Below are positions 9,158 through 21,433 of a DNA stretch of 64,000 bases, in pieces; the stretch's first letter is position 1; each line of letters opens with the position of its first letter. The position numbers were made by a program, and so were the translations under genes. The stretch is from Lumnitzera littorea (lineage: Eukaryota; Streptophyta; Magnoliopsida; Myrtales; Combretaceae). The stretch is from assembly GCA_024138015.1 (NCBI GenBank), contig JAMXBB010000009.1, positions 40,494,149 to 40,558,148 of the forward strand, read 5' to 3'. The notes beneath the pieces were generated by a model. The model searched no databases. It was not told where the DNA came from and saw only the letters and a program-made list of their open reading frames with translations.

Positions 9158-12100
9158 TAATAATTATAAATTACTTTACACTTTCCAAGCATGTTTAGGA
9201 ATAGAATTGATCATAAATGTGATTTAATTTTTTAGATTGGGTACTTAATTAAATAAAATAATGATTTCAGGTAAATCACGACCAAAGGATGAAGTATAGA
9301 ATAACAACTTTCAAGTTAGTCACAGCCATGAAAAGGGAAAAAATAAGTGAAGTAGCATCAATTACAAGCGTGATAGTGAAGTAATGTAGAATCCAACCCT
9401 AGTCATGCCCTCAATCACAGTCGTAATCAAGGAAGTTTAGTTAATCCCCCTGTTAATCACGGTCGTGATTGAATAGCAAAAGGATGATCACGACCACAGT
9501 CACGAGTGTGATAAGATCTAATATGATGAGGAGTTCACGGCCTTAATAACGGTCGTAATTGGTGAAGAATAATTCTTTTTAAGACTATCACACTCCGAGT
9601 CACGAGCATGATAGGTGTAAGACTCACAATCAGCTACCTAAAATTTGGCTCATAGAATTTAATGCAATTGGTTAAAGGATCAGATCGAGCCTAAATTATC
9701 AAATAAAGTTAGAAATATTAATAAAAGTAATCCCGTAAGCTTAAATTTAAGAAAATAAGGAATAAAATAAAAGAATATAAAATTTCCAAATTTTAAGTAT
9801 ATAACTCATTATTTATCGAAAATACGAAAAATGTATTTCAATAACTAACAAATCACTAGAGATAAATTATATATATACTAAAAATCATAAAATAACCTAA
9901 ATAATATTTAGGAATATTTATTTGTACTATATATGAATTTACATTTAGGTAGAAATACACGTAATTACTTAAAATACCCAAAATGTGTTAAAATAATACT
10001 AAATAATTAAAGAAATTTTATAATTAATTAAGAAAAAATAAATAAAAATCATAAAAAATGAGGAAAATTCTAGAAAGTAGTCATGGCAATCTGGAATTAA
10101 AGAAACAAAATCAACCAATTAAAATGCAACAAATAGAAAGTGAAAAAAAAAAAAGAAAGAAAAGATAAGGCAATTGTCTTGTCTAATTAATACACAATAA
10201 TTCCTCAAGACTTCTATAAATACCCCAAATTTTTCAAAAGCTCATTTTGGATTTCAGGAAGTTTAGAAAATTAGAGAGAGTCAAAATTGAGAGTAAATTA
10301 GGGTATTAGAAAAAATCACGAAAAAACTGTACAGTTGGGACTTCTAAATAGAACCTAGACCTGACGAGCAACTAGAAGTAAACAGCCGTGGCCGCCACCA
10401 CCACACGGTGGTGGCAGCGCCCAAGTAGGCCGACATACCCATGGTCACTGACGGTGGCTGAAGCCACCCAAACTAGTGAGTTCGATTTTCAATTCGATTT
10501 TGTATAATTTTATAAAAAAAAAAAGTAAATATTCTTAGAAAATTATGAATTTTGTTATTCTAAAATATTTTAGTATGTAGTTTTTAGGGAAAATAATATT
10601 TTGATGAAAATATGTCCTATGATATATGGTCCTTAAGAAATCATACAAAACCAAGCATGTTTCGGTTTAGAAATAAATAACCTTAGGAGTATAGTTTTGA
10701 GCCCAAAATTTTTATGTAGACTACTTAGGTGATATAGAACAATGCCATAGAGCCATTTTTCAAAAATGTTTTTCAAAAATGAATTTTCAAAAATTTTAGA
10801 TAATTTTTAAGCCTTAAAATGAGGCATAAAATAGGTAATTTAGGGTTAATTAAGTAATTAAATGAGTAATTACTGATTTGATGTACAATTATATGTTTTA
10901 GGATTTTGAAATCTAATGAAGTATGATACTTGTAGCATTTAAGGTGTTAGATGTAATTATTAGGGTAATTATGTAGTAAATAAGTAATAGGAAAAAATAG
11001 TACATTTTAAGTTAATTTGGTAATTTAGGGTAATTAGGTTCAAATCTGATTTGGGATGAATTTAAACATTTTGAAATGTTAATTGATGTTAGGAGATGAT
11101 AATTAGAGTGATAGAAATATTAGATGTGTATTATGTACATAATAGATAATAATACATAATATGTAATTATTGGAAATATAATAAATAAAAGATATTAGGA
11201 TAAAAATTGATATTATATAAATAATAGGAATATATAATAAATCTGATAGAAAACTTAAATTTATGTAATTATATGAAAAATGTAAAAATTTCTTACATCA
11301 GAAGTAAATTTGGTACACTAATAAAGATTTAATTATACCGGGTGGAATAAAATACTGACTAAGGATAATTATGGTATTTAAGATATCTGAAAGTAATGTG
11401 ATTAATTTCACATTATGAGTTGAAATGAGTTTCTAGGGTTCATGTATAAAACAGTACTTAAAAATTGAATTAGACTTAATTTAGAAATCGATGCGGAAAC
11501 TGAACCCGAACCTAGCCCTAAACCCAGAATAATTGTAAAAGATTTGAGAACCTAGATAATTGGACATATTAAACTCTAAACCAAATACAAAAATAAGTGT
11601 TACAGGATAAAAACTAATTTATAACAGTTATATAAAAACTGAGACAACATTGGTATTATAGGGATAATCGGCAATGGCTTGAACAAGTCGGATCTTGAGT
11701 GAATAAGCGAGAAGTCTATGTAAGTTGGGATTAATACAGTATTGTATTTTAGAGGCTTGAAATTGTACTTGATTGTGCTTATTCTGAGCTGATGATATGA
11801 TTTTTGATTTACTACTTGACTTGTATTGTATGATTTGTATGAAATGATTGATCACCCTCAAATGGACCTAATCAAATATACGACCTGTAATCATAAATCG
11901 AACTTGCATAGCATCCCATTAGGGGAAACCTAGGATTCTCTGACCAAATACCGACCCCTTCAAAAGGGATAACTCCAAATAACATAATGGGTCCCTTCTT
12001 CATTCTTTCGAACTAAGTGATAGGTGAAAAGGTCGTGATAAGTGAGAAGGTCGTGATAAGGGTGAAGTCAATGGTTCGAAGGTAGTTATGGGAGGAGCGG

Positions 12101-13945
12101 GGTCTCCAATACATAAGCCTGGGTTTAGTCATGAGCTGTTGCATTAATAGTAACTCTTCAACCCCGACTAAAGCAGGTGTAATTTCTCTAATTTCACGAT
12201 AGGCTGAACAACGTTGTGCGATGGCATTTGCTTAAATATACATTGTACCTAATAAGTTAGTTGATAACCTTGTTTGTGTTTGTGATATAATTTTAAGTCT
12301 TCCATCTTAACTTGCTAAGCTGTGATTACTCACATCCCTATAGCCGTTGTTGCAGGTGCTAACAATGAAGTGGCCTATAATCATATTGATGCTAGCAACT
12401 GCGGGATCCTGGAGAGTGAGGATGTAAACAAAAGACCAAATTCATTCTCTAGTTGGAATTATTTTAAAGCTTTTAACATTAGATTACAAATTACTCAATT
12501 AGATTGTGAATAGATTGTTAAATCTTGTAAATACACTCAAATTAATTTAATGTGAATAATTATTTTTCTTAAATTCACAAGTAAACAATTTATTTAATTT
12601 ATGAACCGTTTACTTCAAAGTGGGTTAGTCATAGACGCCTTGTGTAGATCAGGTCTAGGATAGCGGTTATAAGACCAATTTCTATCTTAGAATGGTTTGC
12701 ACAATAGGGCTGTTATGACTCTGCCGCTTTAGGACATGACAATAAGAAGGGACACAACTATTCTTTTCAACCTTTTTATGCGAACCAGTACATGGGAAAC
12801 GTCAAGTGGTGCCTTGAAGGGGTAAATTCGAGTCTTTTGACAAGAAGAATATAAAAAGCTACCACAACTTATAGAGAATTAAGTTTTTTTTTTTTAGACA
12901 TAAAATTTGAGGAGAGTAAACATCATCAAGAACAACACATCACCTGTCCACAACACGTCCATTCACCCATCCTTGTACCCAATCTTGCATTTTTCCATTT
13001 GTATTCTATATCATTTCCTAAGTGTGTACTGTACTTTCCTAAAATCACGAGAGTGAGAGAGAGAGAGAGACAGGAATTCATTGTTCATGTATTCATCAAA
13101 CTTCTTTAGTGTAATAAAATGGGGTTTTTACTTTTAACTCATTCCATGCTTTATTTCTGCATAATTATGTTTCCTGTTAGTTTATGTTGTTGTTTTATCA
13201 TATGTGAGTAGTCCATTAAGGCTTGCTATATCTTTAGTATGACCAAGTGCTTGAAAAAAATAATTTCTTGACGTTTGTTAATTCTGATGAATGACATTTA
13301 ATGAATCTAAGTACGATATAGTGCACGACATTGACTTAGGATGGATTTCAATAGAATATGTCGAAGGACAATTCTATTGAATAGATTTAGTTCATTGGAA
13401 CAACTTACTCCTGATAATAGAAATATTATTAGGAAAGTTGCTGCATCTATAGGGGAATTGATACATTAACACGACATTGATGCAATCTTAGTTGGCTGTT
13501 AATTAAGAAGAAATTCCAATAGATACAATTAGGATTAGAAGTAAATAGTTCTAAGAAGAATGCCTACATACTGTAATTTCCCACAGTTAAAAAGTATTAA
13601 GATAAAGAGTATTTTGGTAAGATTACATTAAGTGATGAAGCAAGTCTACATGTTAAGTGTATTTTCGTAATTGTTCTTGTAATCATTATATTAATCACTC
13701 TAGTTTATGAATTAGTATAGTTTAGTTAACAACTAGAGTCTTAATAATCAATCACTTGATAAATTTGACTGCTAGATAATAGGAAAATTATTAAGTACTA
13801 ATGTTTAAGTCATTTTCCCAGTAGAGACGGCCCTATACTCATCCATGCTATAAAACGATAGGTACACTTGCCTATTCAACCGAGTTAGGGATAAAATATA
13901 GGTTTATAAATTATAAAACTTGGAAGCTTTGTTTAGAGATGATTA
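9158..13945 (+). repeat. 5' LTR of element C (~1.66 kb of its own, split by solo LTR 1)
   Basis: 9158-9615 and 12742-13945 align in order with the 3' LTR at 26662-28332. The start TAATAATTATAAATTAC corresponds to TGATAAGTGTAAATTAC in the 3' copy. It holds a cluster of decayed TCACGGCCGTGA palindromes (9320-9610), a TATA box TATAAAAAG at 12850-12858 and a GA-dinucleotide run at 13051-13070. It ends at 13945 just before the PBS. Without the insert it is about 1657 bp, against 1671 bp for the 3' copy. Confidence 0.88.
9616..12741 (+). mobile_element. Solo LTR 1 (3126 bp) inserted in the LTR of element C
   Basis: Starts TGTAAGACTCAC and ends GGACATGACA, so it has TG...CA ends. It is flanked by ATAGG (9611-9615) and ATAAG (12742-12746), a target-site duplication with one transition. 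The 3' LTR of C runs uninterrupted across the equivalent site. It aligns end to end with solo LTR 2 at 15944-18976. No internal domain, PBS or coding region is present, so this is the product of LTR-LTR recombination. Long LTRs with a GACGTGACA-like end suggest a Tekay/Del-type Gypsy family, but that is only an inference. It has fewer CpG sites than solo LTR 2. Confidence 0.85.
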
Positions 13946-13951
13946 AGTTTT

Positions 13952-13969
13952 TAGTGCCGTTACTAGGGA
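13952..13969 (+). other. Primer-binding site of element C (tRNA-Asp type)
   Basis: TAGTGCCGTTACTAGGGA resembles TGGCGCCGTTGCCGGGGA, the tRNA-Asp-complementary site typical of Athila and Tat elements. The mismatches are all C-to-T or G-to-A transitions. It lies six bases past the LTR end. Confidence 0.82.
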
Positions 13970-14096
13970 AAATCAGCATCATCATTAGGAACATTAGGAT
14001 TTCTGTTCTTCTAGCCTTTATTTTTCTTTCTATAATTGTTAGTAGTTTAGTCGAAATACTTGTGCTCATATTTGATTATTTGATGAATTACAGTTT

Positions 14097-15943
14097 ATGA
14101 CCCGAGGTAGCACAACTGATCTAATTAACTTCGATCCTGAACCTAAGAGAACACATAGAAATAACTTAAAGAAAGTTCGAGAATATTTTGAGAAGCAAAT
14201 TTCAACTAGTAAGGAAGTAAGAGCACAAGAACTGTTGAGATCCAAAATGAATAACCTAGATCAAAATGCCGAGCCGCCAGTAGGAAATCATTTCTTGAAT
14301 CCGAAAGATAGTATCCAAGTTGATCCACCATTGAATTTGGACCCACATCTTGATGCGAATTGGAATATAATACAAGCAAGAATGGAGCCAGGAGTAAATC
14401 TACCTGTAACTCTTAGAACAATGTTAGATTATTGTAGGTCTAACTTGGATGGGGCTAATACCAGTATAACTTAGCCTAAAGTTCAAGCCAATACATTTGA
14501 AATCAAGCCGAATATTATTCAAATGATCCAGCAATGTATTTAGTTTGATGGGTTCAATGACGAAGACCCTAACAACCATTTGCAATAGTTCTTGGAGATA
14601 TGTGACAGATTCAAGATAGGTAGAGTTTATGAGGACGCTATTAAACTTAGGCTATTTCCATTTTCACTAAGGTCCAATGCAAAGCAGTAGCTCAACTCTA
14701 TGCCACGGAATTCCATTAATACTTGGTAAGAAATGGCTAAACTGTTTATGAGAAAATATTTCCCACCCTCAAGAACAACTAAGCTAAGGGCAAATATTTC
14801 TTCTTTTAGTCAAATGGATTTGAAGACTCTATATGAAGCATGAGAGAGGTGGAAGGAATTGTTAAGAAAGTGTCCTCATCATGGTCTTCTAGATTGGCAT
14901 CAAGTTCAGACATTCTATAATGGATTGAACTATACTACTAAGCAACTCATTAATGCAGCTGTTGGAGGAAGCCTAAACTATAAGTCACCTAAGCAATGCA
15001 TTCAATTGTTTGAAGACATGGCCAATAATCATTATCAGTGGTCATTTACAAGAGGAAGAGAAAGAAAGTCAGCAGGTAAACATGAATTGGATGCCACTTC
15101 CGCTTTAGCACATAAGGTAGAAGTATTAATAAGGAAAATTGATAGTCTCTCAATGGGTCAGAACAAAGATTTAACAGTTACAGGTTCAAAGTTGGCCAGC
15201 CCGTTCGAGATTGATCAAATGGAAGAAGTTGACTACATGGGAAACCCGATCAAACCTAGCAATGATCCCTTCAGCAACACCTATAATCTGGGTTGGAGAA
15301 ATCATCCAAATTTCCGATAGGGCAACAACACCAGTTAAGGTCCTAACATACCTCCTCCTAGATTTCAGAGACAAGTGCCACCTCCTTAATGTAAACCAAT
15401 GTCCATTGAGCAAATGTTGGCTCAATACATCAAGACCTCTGAGAGCTACCACCAAGCTACAGAAGCAGCCTTAAGAAATTAAGGAGCCTCAATACATAAC
15501 CTAGAAAATTAGTTGGGGTAGATTTCCAAGATATTATCCGAAAGAGCTCCTAGATCACTACCTGGCAACACAGAGACAAACCCTAAGGAGCACGTTGAGG
15601 CTATGACTCTTAGAAGTGGTAAAGAATTACAAACTTCTGAGAGGCTCTAAGACAATGGAAGAGAAGTTGAGGCCACGAATGGGAATTAGCCAGTGAATAA
15701 TGGATCACCAGAAGAGAAAGTCTTGCCAATAAAGCCAAAAGAATATAAGCTACAATTGCCATACCCTTCTGGACTAAGGAAAGATAAGGATGATGAGCAT
15801 TATAAGAAGTTTTTAGAACTCTTCAAACAGTTGCACATCAATCTTCCTTTGGTGGAAGCTCTGGGCTAAATGCTTAAGTATGCAAAATTTTCAAAGGAGT
15901 TTCTTTCCAACAAGAGGAAATTGGAGGAACTTTCTATTGTTAT
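14097..15943 (+). pseudogene. Element C gag (Athila type), broken and interrupted
   Basis: Translation from the ATG at 14097 gives MTRGSTTDLINFDPEP and continues through stops at 14472, 14541 and later. Athila gag landmarks are LRLFPFSLRSNAK (14650), KLFMRKYFPPSRTTKLR (14740), ELLRKCPHHGLLDWHQVQTFYNGL (split here by no stop, about 14854-14930), AAVGGSLNYKSP (14958) and MANNHYQW (15018). Later come SNTYNLGWRNHPNF, LPYPSGLRKDKDD and KLEELSIVI. Solo LTR 2 enters at 15943 just after the KRKLEE stretch that precedes protease in this family. The stops are mainly at former Gln or Trp codons. Confidence 0.85.
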
Positions 15944-18900
15944 TGTAAGCCCCAAAGTTCAGCCAAGTAACCGTAAGATTGAACTTAGAACCCAAGGTTT
16001 AGGGCGATCGGCTAAAAGATCCGATCAAACTCAAATTATAAACTATTGAGAAGAATATTAGTAAAAATGACCCCGTAAACTTAAATTTAAGAAAATAAGC
16101 AATAAAATAAGAGACTATAAAATTTTCAAATTTTAAGCATAATAATTGCAAATTACCGAAAAGGCGAAAAGTGTCATATAATAACTAATAAATTACTAGA
16201 GATAGATTATATGTATACTAAAAATTTTAGAATGACCAAAATAATAATTAGGAATGTTCACGTGTACCCTACATGTATTTACGTGTAGATAAAAATACGC
16301 GTAATTACTTAAAATACGCGAAATATGTTAAAATAATACTAAATGCTTAAAGAAAATTCATAATTAATTAAAGAAAAATCAAGAAAAATCAGGAAAAATC
16401 ATGAATCATCCAGAATTGGGTCGTGGCAGTTGGGAAAAATAAGAAAAAATTCGGCCAATTAGAATAAGCCAACATTAAAGCCAAAAATCAAGGGATAAGG
16501 CAAATGTCTTATCCCATTTAATGCACAATAAATTCCACAAAGCCCTATAAATAGTAGGAAAAATTACAGAGCACATTTGGACAGATACAAATCATAGAAA
16601 ATTAGAGAGAGTTGAAAATTCGAGAGAAAATCCAGAAAAAAAAAATAAGAAAAACTGTGTAGTTAAGGGTTTTAAAAGGAACTCACATCAGACGAGGAAT
16701 TGGAAGTGGACGGCCACCACCACCACACGGTGGTGGCAGCGCCCAGGCCGACCGACAAGGCCACGGCGGCCCGCGGTGGCCGGAGCCACCCAAATCGGTG
16801 AGTCCGATTTCCAGCCCGAATCTTGTGAATTTTTGTAAAAATAGTAAATATAATTAGAAAATTATGAATTTTGTTATTCTGAGATATTTCTGTATATAGT
16901 TTGTAGGAAAAATATTATTTTGATGAAATTATATCCCGTAATATATGGCCCCTAAGAAATCGTGCAAAACCGAGCACATTTCGATTTAGAAATAAATGAC
17001 CTTAGGAGTGTAGTTTCAAGCCCAAAATTTTTGTGTAGATTACTCAGATGATATAGAACAGTGCTATGAAGCCCTTTTTCAAAAATTAATTTTCGAAATT
17101 TTTAGATAAATTTTAGGTTCTAAAATGAGGCATAAAATGGGTAATTTAGGATTAATTAAGTAATTAAATTATTAATTTCTGACTTAGTGAATAAGTAGAT
17201 GTTTTAGGGTGTTAAGATCTGATGGAGTATGATACTTATAGCATTTAGGGTGTTAGATGTAATTATTAGGTTAATTATGTAATAAATGAGTAATAGGAAA
17301 AAATAGTTAATTTTGTAAATTAGGGAAATTTGGAGTAAAATCTGATTTAGGATGGATTTAGACATTTTGAAATAATAATTGGTGTTTAGAGATGGTAATT
17401 AGGGTAATAGAAATATTAGAAATGCATTATGTGCATAATATGCAATAATGCATAATGTGTAATTATTGAAAATATAATAAATAGAAAATATTATAATAAA
17501 AATTGATATTTTAAGAATAATAAAAATGCACAATAAATCTGATAGGAAACTTGAATTTATGGAATTATATGAAAAATGTAAAAAAATGTCACATTAGGAG
17601 TGAATTCGGTACACTGATATGGATTTAAGTGTACCGAGTAAAATAAACACTGACAAAGGGTAATGATGGTATTTAGGTTATCGGGAAATAATGTGATTAA
17701 TTTCACATTATGGGTTGGAACTAATTTCTAGGGTTGGAATATAAAACGCTACTTAAAAATCGAACTAAAAACCTGGTTTAGAAATCGATGCGAAAACCGA
17801 ACCTGAACCTAACCCCAAACCTAGAATAATTGTAAAAGACTTAATACCTAGATAATTGGGCATATTAAACCTTAAACAAAACCTAACAAGAAGCATTATA
17901 GGATAAAACGAACCTATAACAATTATATGAAAAGCTGAAACCACGTTCGTGTTATAGGGATAATCGGCGATGGCCTGAGCAAATCGGACCTCGAGTGAGC
18001 GAGCGAGGAGTCGAGGTAAGTTGGGATTAATACGCTGCTGTATTTTGGAGGCTTAAGATTATGCTTGATTGTGCTTGTTAGATAGTTGAATGCGTGCATG
18101 TGCTTGATTATGGGTGATGCTATGATTATGTTTGTTGCCTTGGCGCATATTGTATGAATTGTATGTAATGATTGATCACCCTAAATTGGACTTAATCAAA
18201 TATACGACCAGTAATCATAATCGAACATGCATGGCAACCCGTTAGGGGATTTAGGACTCTCCGGCCAAATACCGACCCCTTCGGAAGGGATAGCGCAGGA
18301 TTGCAAAATGGTCCCTTCTTCATCCTCAGTCGAACTAAGTGACAGGAGAGGAGGTCGCGGCGGGGATGAAGACAGTGGTTCGAAGGTAGTCGTGGGAGGA
18401 GCAAGGTCTCCATTACACAAGCCTGGGTTCGGTCGTGAGCTGTTGCATTAACGGTAACTCCTCAACTCGGATTAGAGCGGGCGCAATTTCTCTAATCTCA
18501 CGACGGGCCGGACAACGTCGTGCGATGGCATTTGCTTGCACATGCATTGCAACTAATAAATGATTGAAAACCTTGTTGTGTGTATGGTATAGTTTTAAGT
18601 CCTCCGTCCTAACTTACTGAGCTGTGGTTGCTCACATCCCTATAGACATCGTGCAGGTGCTGGCTAAGAAGCGGCAACCAATTACTCCGAAGCTAGCAAC
18701 TGCTGGATCCTGGGGAGTGAGGAAAAACATTGAAGAATCAACACATGTTTTACTTTTCATTTCTGATTAATGTAATAACTGAATCATAGTGACTATATAT
18801 AACTTTCCTCACTTTCTTAAATGATTTGTTAAATTACAAATTGTCTACTTCAAAACGGGTTAGTTGTGGACGCCTTGTGTAGATCAGGTCTAGGATAGCG

Positions 18901-18976
18901 GTTGTGAGGCCAACTTCTATCTTAGGGTGGTTTACACGGCGGGGCTGTTACGACTCTGCCGCTTCGGGGCGTGACA
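15944..18976 (+). mobile_element. Solo LTR 2 (3033 bp) inserted in the coding region of element C
   Basis: Starts TGTAAGCCCC, ends GGGGCGTGACA, and is flanked by GTTAT (15939-15943) and ATTAT (18977-18981), a duplication with one transition. The Athila reading frame stops at its left edge (KLEELSIVI) and resumes at its right edge (GRECSVVLMNKLP). It is the same family as solo LTR 1: both share the GGTGGTGG hairpin, the run before it, and the end block beginning TCAGGTCTAGGATAGCGG. The short open frames inside it are in both strands, overlap and match nothing. It keeps many CpG sites, so it looks younger than solo LTR 1. Confidence 0.87.
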
Positions 18977-18981
18977 ATTAT

Positions 18982-19431
18982 ACTGGGTAGAGAATGCTCT
19001 GTAGTTCTCATGAACAAGTTACCTAGGAAACGCAAGGATCCTAGTATCTTTATTATCCCTTGTTTGATAAGAGCCTTCCAGTAGAAAAGACATTGGCAAA
19101 TCTTGGAGCCAGCATCAATTTGATGCCTTATAGTTTGTTTAAGAGATTGAATTTGGGGGAGCCCAAAAGTACTTGAATGAGCATTCAGTTGGCAGACAAA
19201 TCCATGTGGTTCCTAAGAGGAGTTGTGAAAGATGTTTTAGTTAAAGTGCATGACTTTATTTTCCCTGCAAATTTTGTAGTGCTGGATATGGATGAGGATA
19301 TTGAGGTCCCACTCATATTAGGAAGACCATTCTTAGCAACTACGGGTGCTATAATTGATGTCAAGTATGAAAAGCTGGTCCTTTGGGTTGGAAATGAGGA
19401 AATGGTGATCAAAATGCTCGATGTCTTTTGA
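18982..19431 (+). pseudogene. Element C protease (Athila type), active-site Asp changed
   Basis: Resumes after solo LTR 2 with ECSVVLMNKLPRKRKDP and IIPCLI. The protease core reads ANLGASINLMPYSLFKRL near 19096-19150, where Athila proteins have C-D-L-G-A-S; the catalytic Asp is Asn here. It continues MSIQLADKSMWFLRG, DVLVKVHDFIFPANFVVLDM (19231-19290), LILGRPFLATTGAIIDV and ends at the stop at 19429-19431. The part from 19177 is open for 84 codons. The substitution alone would abolish activity. Confidence 0.82.
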
Positions 19432-19437
19432 AAATCA

Positions 19438-21433
19438 ATGAGTAGTAACGATGAATGCTTTGCAATTGATTCATTTGACTTTACCATTTTTGAGTTTTTG
19501 CAAGATATCTTGAGTAAGGATCCTTTGGAGACATGCTTGACAAAGGGGAATGAGGTAGATGAAATGGAAGAAGTGAAAGAGATGATCACTCAGTTAGAGA
19601 TATGTAGTACGCAAGTGAAGAATTTCGGGATTGAAGAGATTGGCAAGAGTTTGATTACTCATATAAAGCCTTCAATTGAGGAGCCCCCTAACTTAGAAAT
19701 GAAACAATTGCCCACTTATTTAGAATATGCTTTTCTATCTAAAGATTCTAAGTTGCTAGTTATCATATCATCAAGGCTAAACTCTTACCAAAAAGAGAAA
19801 CTTTTATCAATTCTTAAATAACATAAGAGGGCAATTGCTTGGAAGATATCAAACATCTAAGGAATTAGTCCCTCCTTTTGTACACATAAAATTTTGATGG
19901 AGGATGGAAGCAAATCGGTAGTACAACCTCAAAGAAGGCTGAATCCCAACATGAAGGAAGTTGTTAAGAAATAGGTAGTGAAGCTTATGGATGCTAGACT
20001 CATCTACCTAATATCAAATAATCTATAGGTGAGTCCAGTTCAAGTAGTTCCAAAGAAGGGTGGCATGACAATAGTAACAAACGAAAAGAATGAGTTGATA
20101 CCAATGCGTACTATGACTGGTTGGAGAGTGTACATTAATTACAAAAAACTCAATGATGCCACAAGGAAAGACCACTTCCCACTGACTTTTATTGATCAAA
20201 TGCTGGAGAGATTAACGGGTCATGAATATTACTGTTTCCTACATGAGATGTCTGGTTATTTTTAGATTCTGATAGCTTCAAAAGATCAAGAGAAGACGAC
20301 CTTTACTTACCCCTACGGTAATTTTGCATACAATAGAATGCCGTTTGGACTGTGTAACGCAACTGCCACTTTTCAGCGATGTATGATGGCTATTTTTGGA
20401 GATCTAGTTGAAGATATGATGGAAGTTTTCATGGATGATTTTTTTTATGTTTGTTAATACATTTGATGGATGTCTTGAAAATTTAAAAAGGGTTCTACAG
20501 AGGTGCAAAGAGATGAACTTAGTTCTCAATTGGGAAAAGTGTCATTTTATGGTACAACAAGGCATTGTGTTAGGACACAATATATATATATAAAAAAAAA
20601 GCATTGAGGTAGATAAGGCGAAGATAGAAGTGATATCAAGGTTACCACCTCCGTCATCTATGAAGGCTGTGAAGAGCTTTTTAAGACATGCTGGATTTTA
20701 TCGACGATTCATTAAGGACTTCTCTAAGATAGTAAGGCCATTGATGAAGCTCCTAGAGAAGGGTATACCGTTTGATTTTAACACCAATTGTTTAGAGGCT
20801 TTTAATGTTCTAAAGGAAAAATTTACCAATTCTCCTATCATGGTAGTTCCTGATTGGACCATGCCATTTGAATTAATGTATGATGCAAGTGATTTAGTAG
20901 TAAGAGCGATATTGGAGCAGAGAAAAGACCAACACTTTCAATCGATACATTATGCTAGCAAGACGTTCACTCCAGCTCAAGCGAATTACACCATGACTAA
21001 GAAAGAATTGTTAGTGATTGTTTTTGCTTTTGACAAATTTCGACCCTATCTAATTCTCTCAAAATTGAATGTTTACACCAATCACTCAACTTTAAGCTAC
21101 CTTTTCTCTAAATTTGATGCAAAACCACGATTGATTCGTTGGGTACTGTTACTACAAGAATTTGATTTAGAAATAAAGGACAAGAAGGGGGTCGAAAATT
21201 TGGATGCTGATTATTTGTCTAGGTTAGATAATCCACATCTAGAAGAATTAGATGAAGATGACATTGATGATAAATTTCCCGAAGAAAGCTTATTTTCCCT
21301 TTGCATAGTAGCAACCCATAACATTCCATGGTTTACCAATATAGCAAATTATTTGGTTGGGAAAGTTTTACCGCAAGATTTGGATCACCACGAGGAAAAG
21401 AAGTTTTTCTTAAAGTTAAAACATTACTTTTAG
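19438..21433 (+). pseudogene. Element C reverse transcriptase and RNase H (Athila type), broken
   Basis: A linker open for 127 codons (19438-19821) leads into RT. RT landmarks are VSPVQVVPKKGGMTIV (20029), GWRVYINYKKLNDATRKDHFPL (about 20120), MPFGLCNATATFQRC (20338) and the polymerase motif FMDD at 20428-20439, intact. A run of T after it shifts the frame, and an AT dinucleotide run at 20580-20592 sits where the loop after LGH should be. From 20630 the frame is open for 267 codons: AGFYRRFIKDFSKIVRPL, YDASDLVVRAILEQ, YTMTKKELLVIVFAFDKFRPYL and, in RNase H, VYTNHSTLSYL, where Asp is expected instead of Asn. It ends before integrase at 21433. Confidence 0.88.

Noticed and set aside
18192..18451. 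Overlapping open frames of 73-74 codons on both strands
   Set aside because: They lie wholly inside solo LTR 2, overlap each other in three frames and come from its GC-rich composition.
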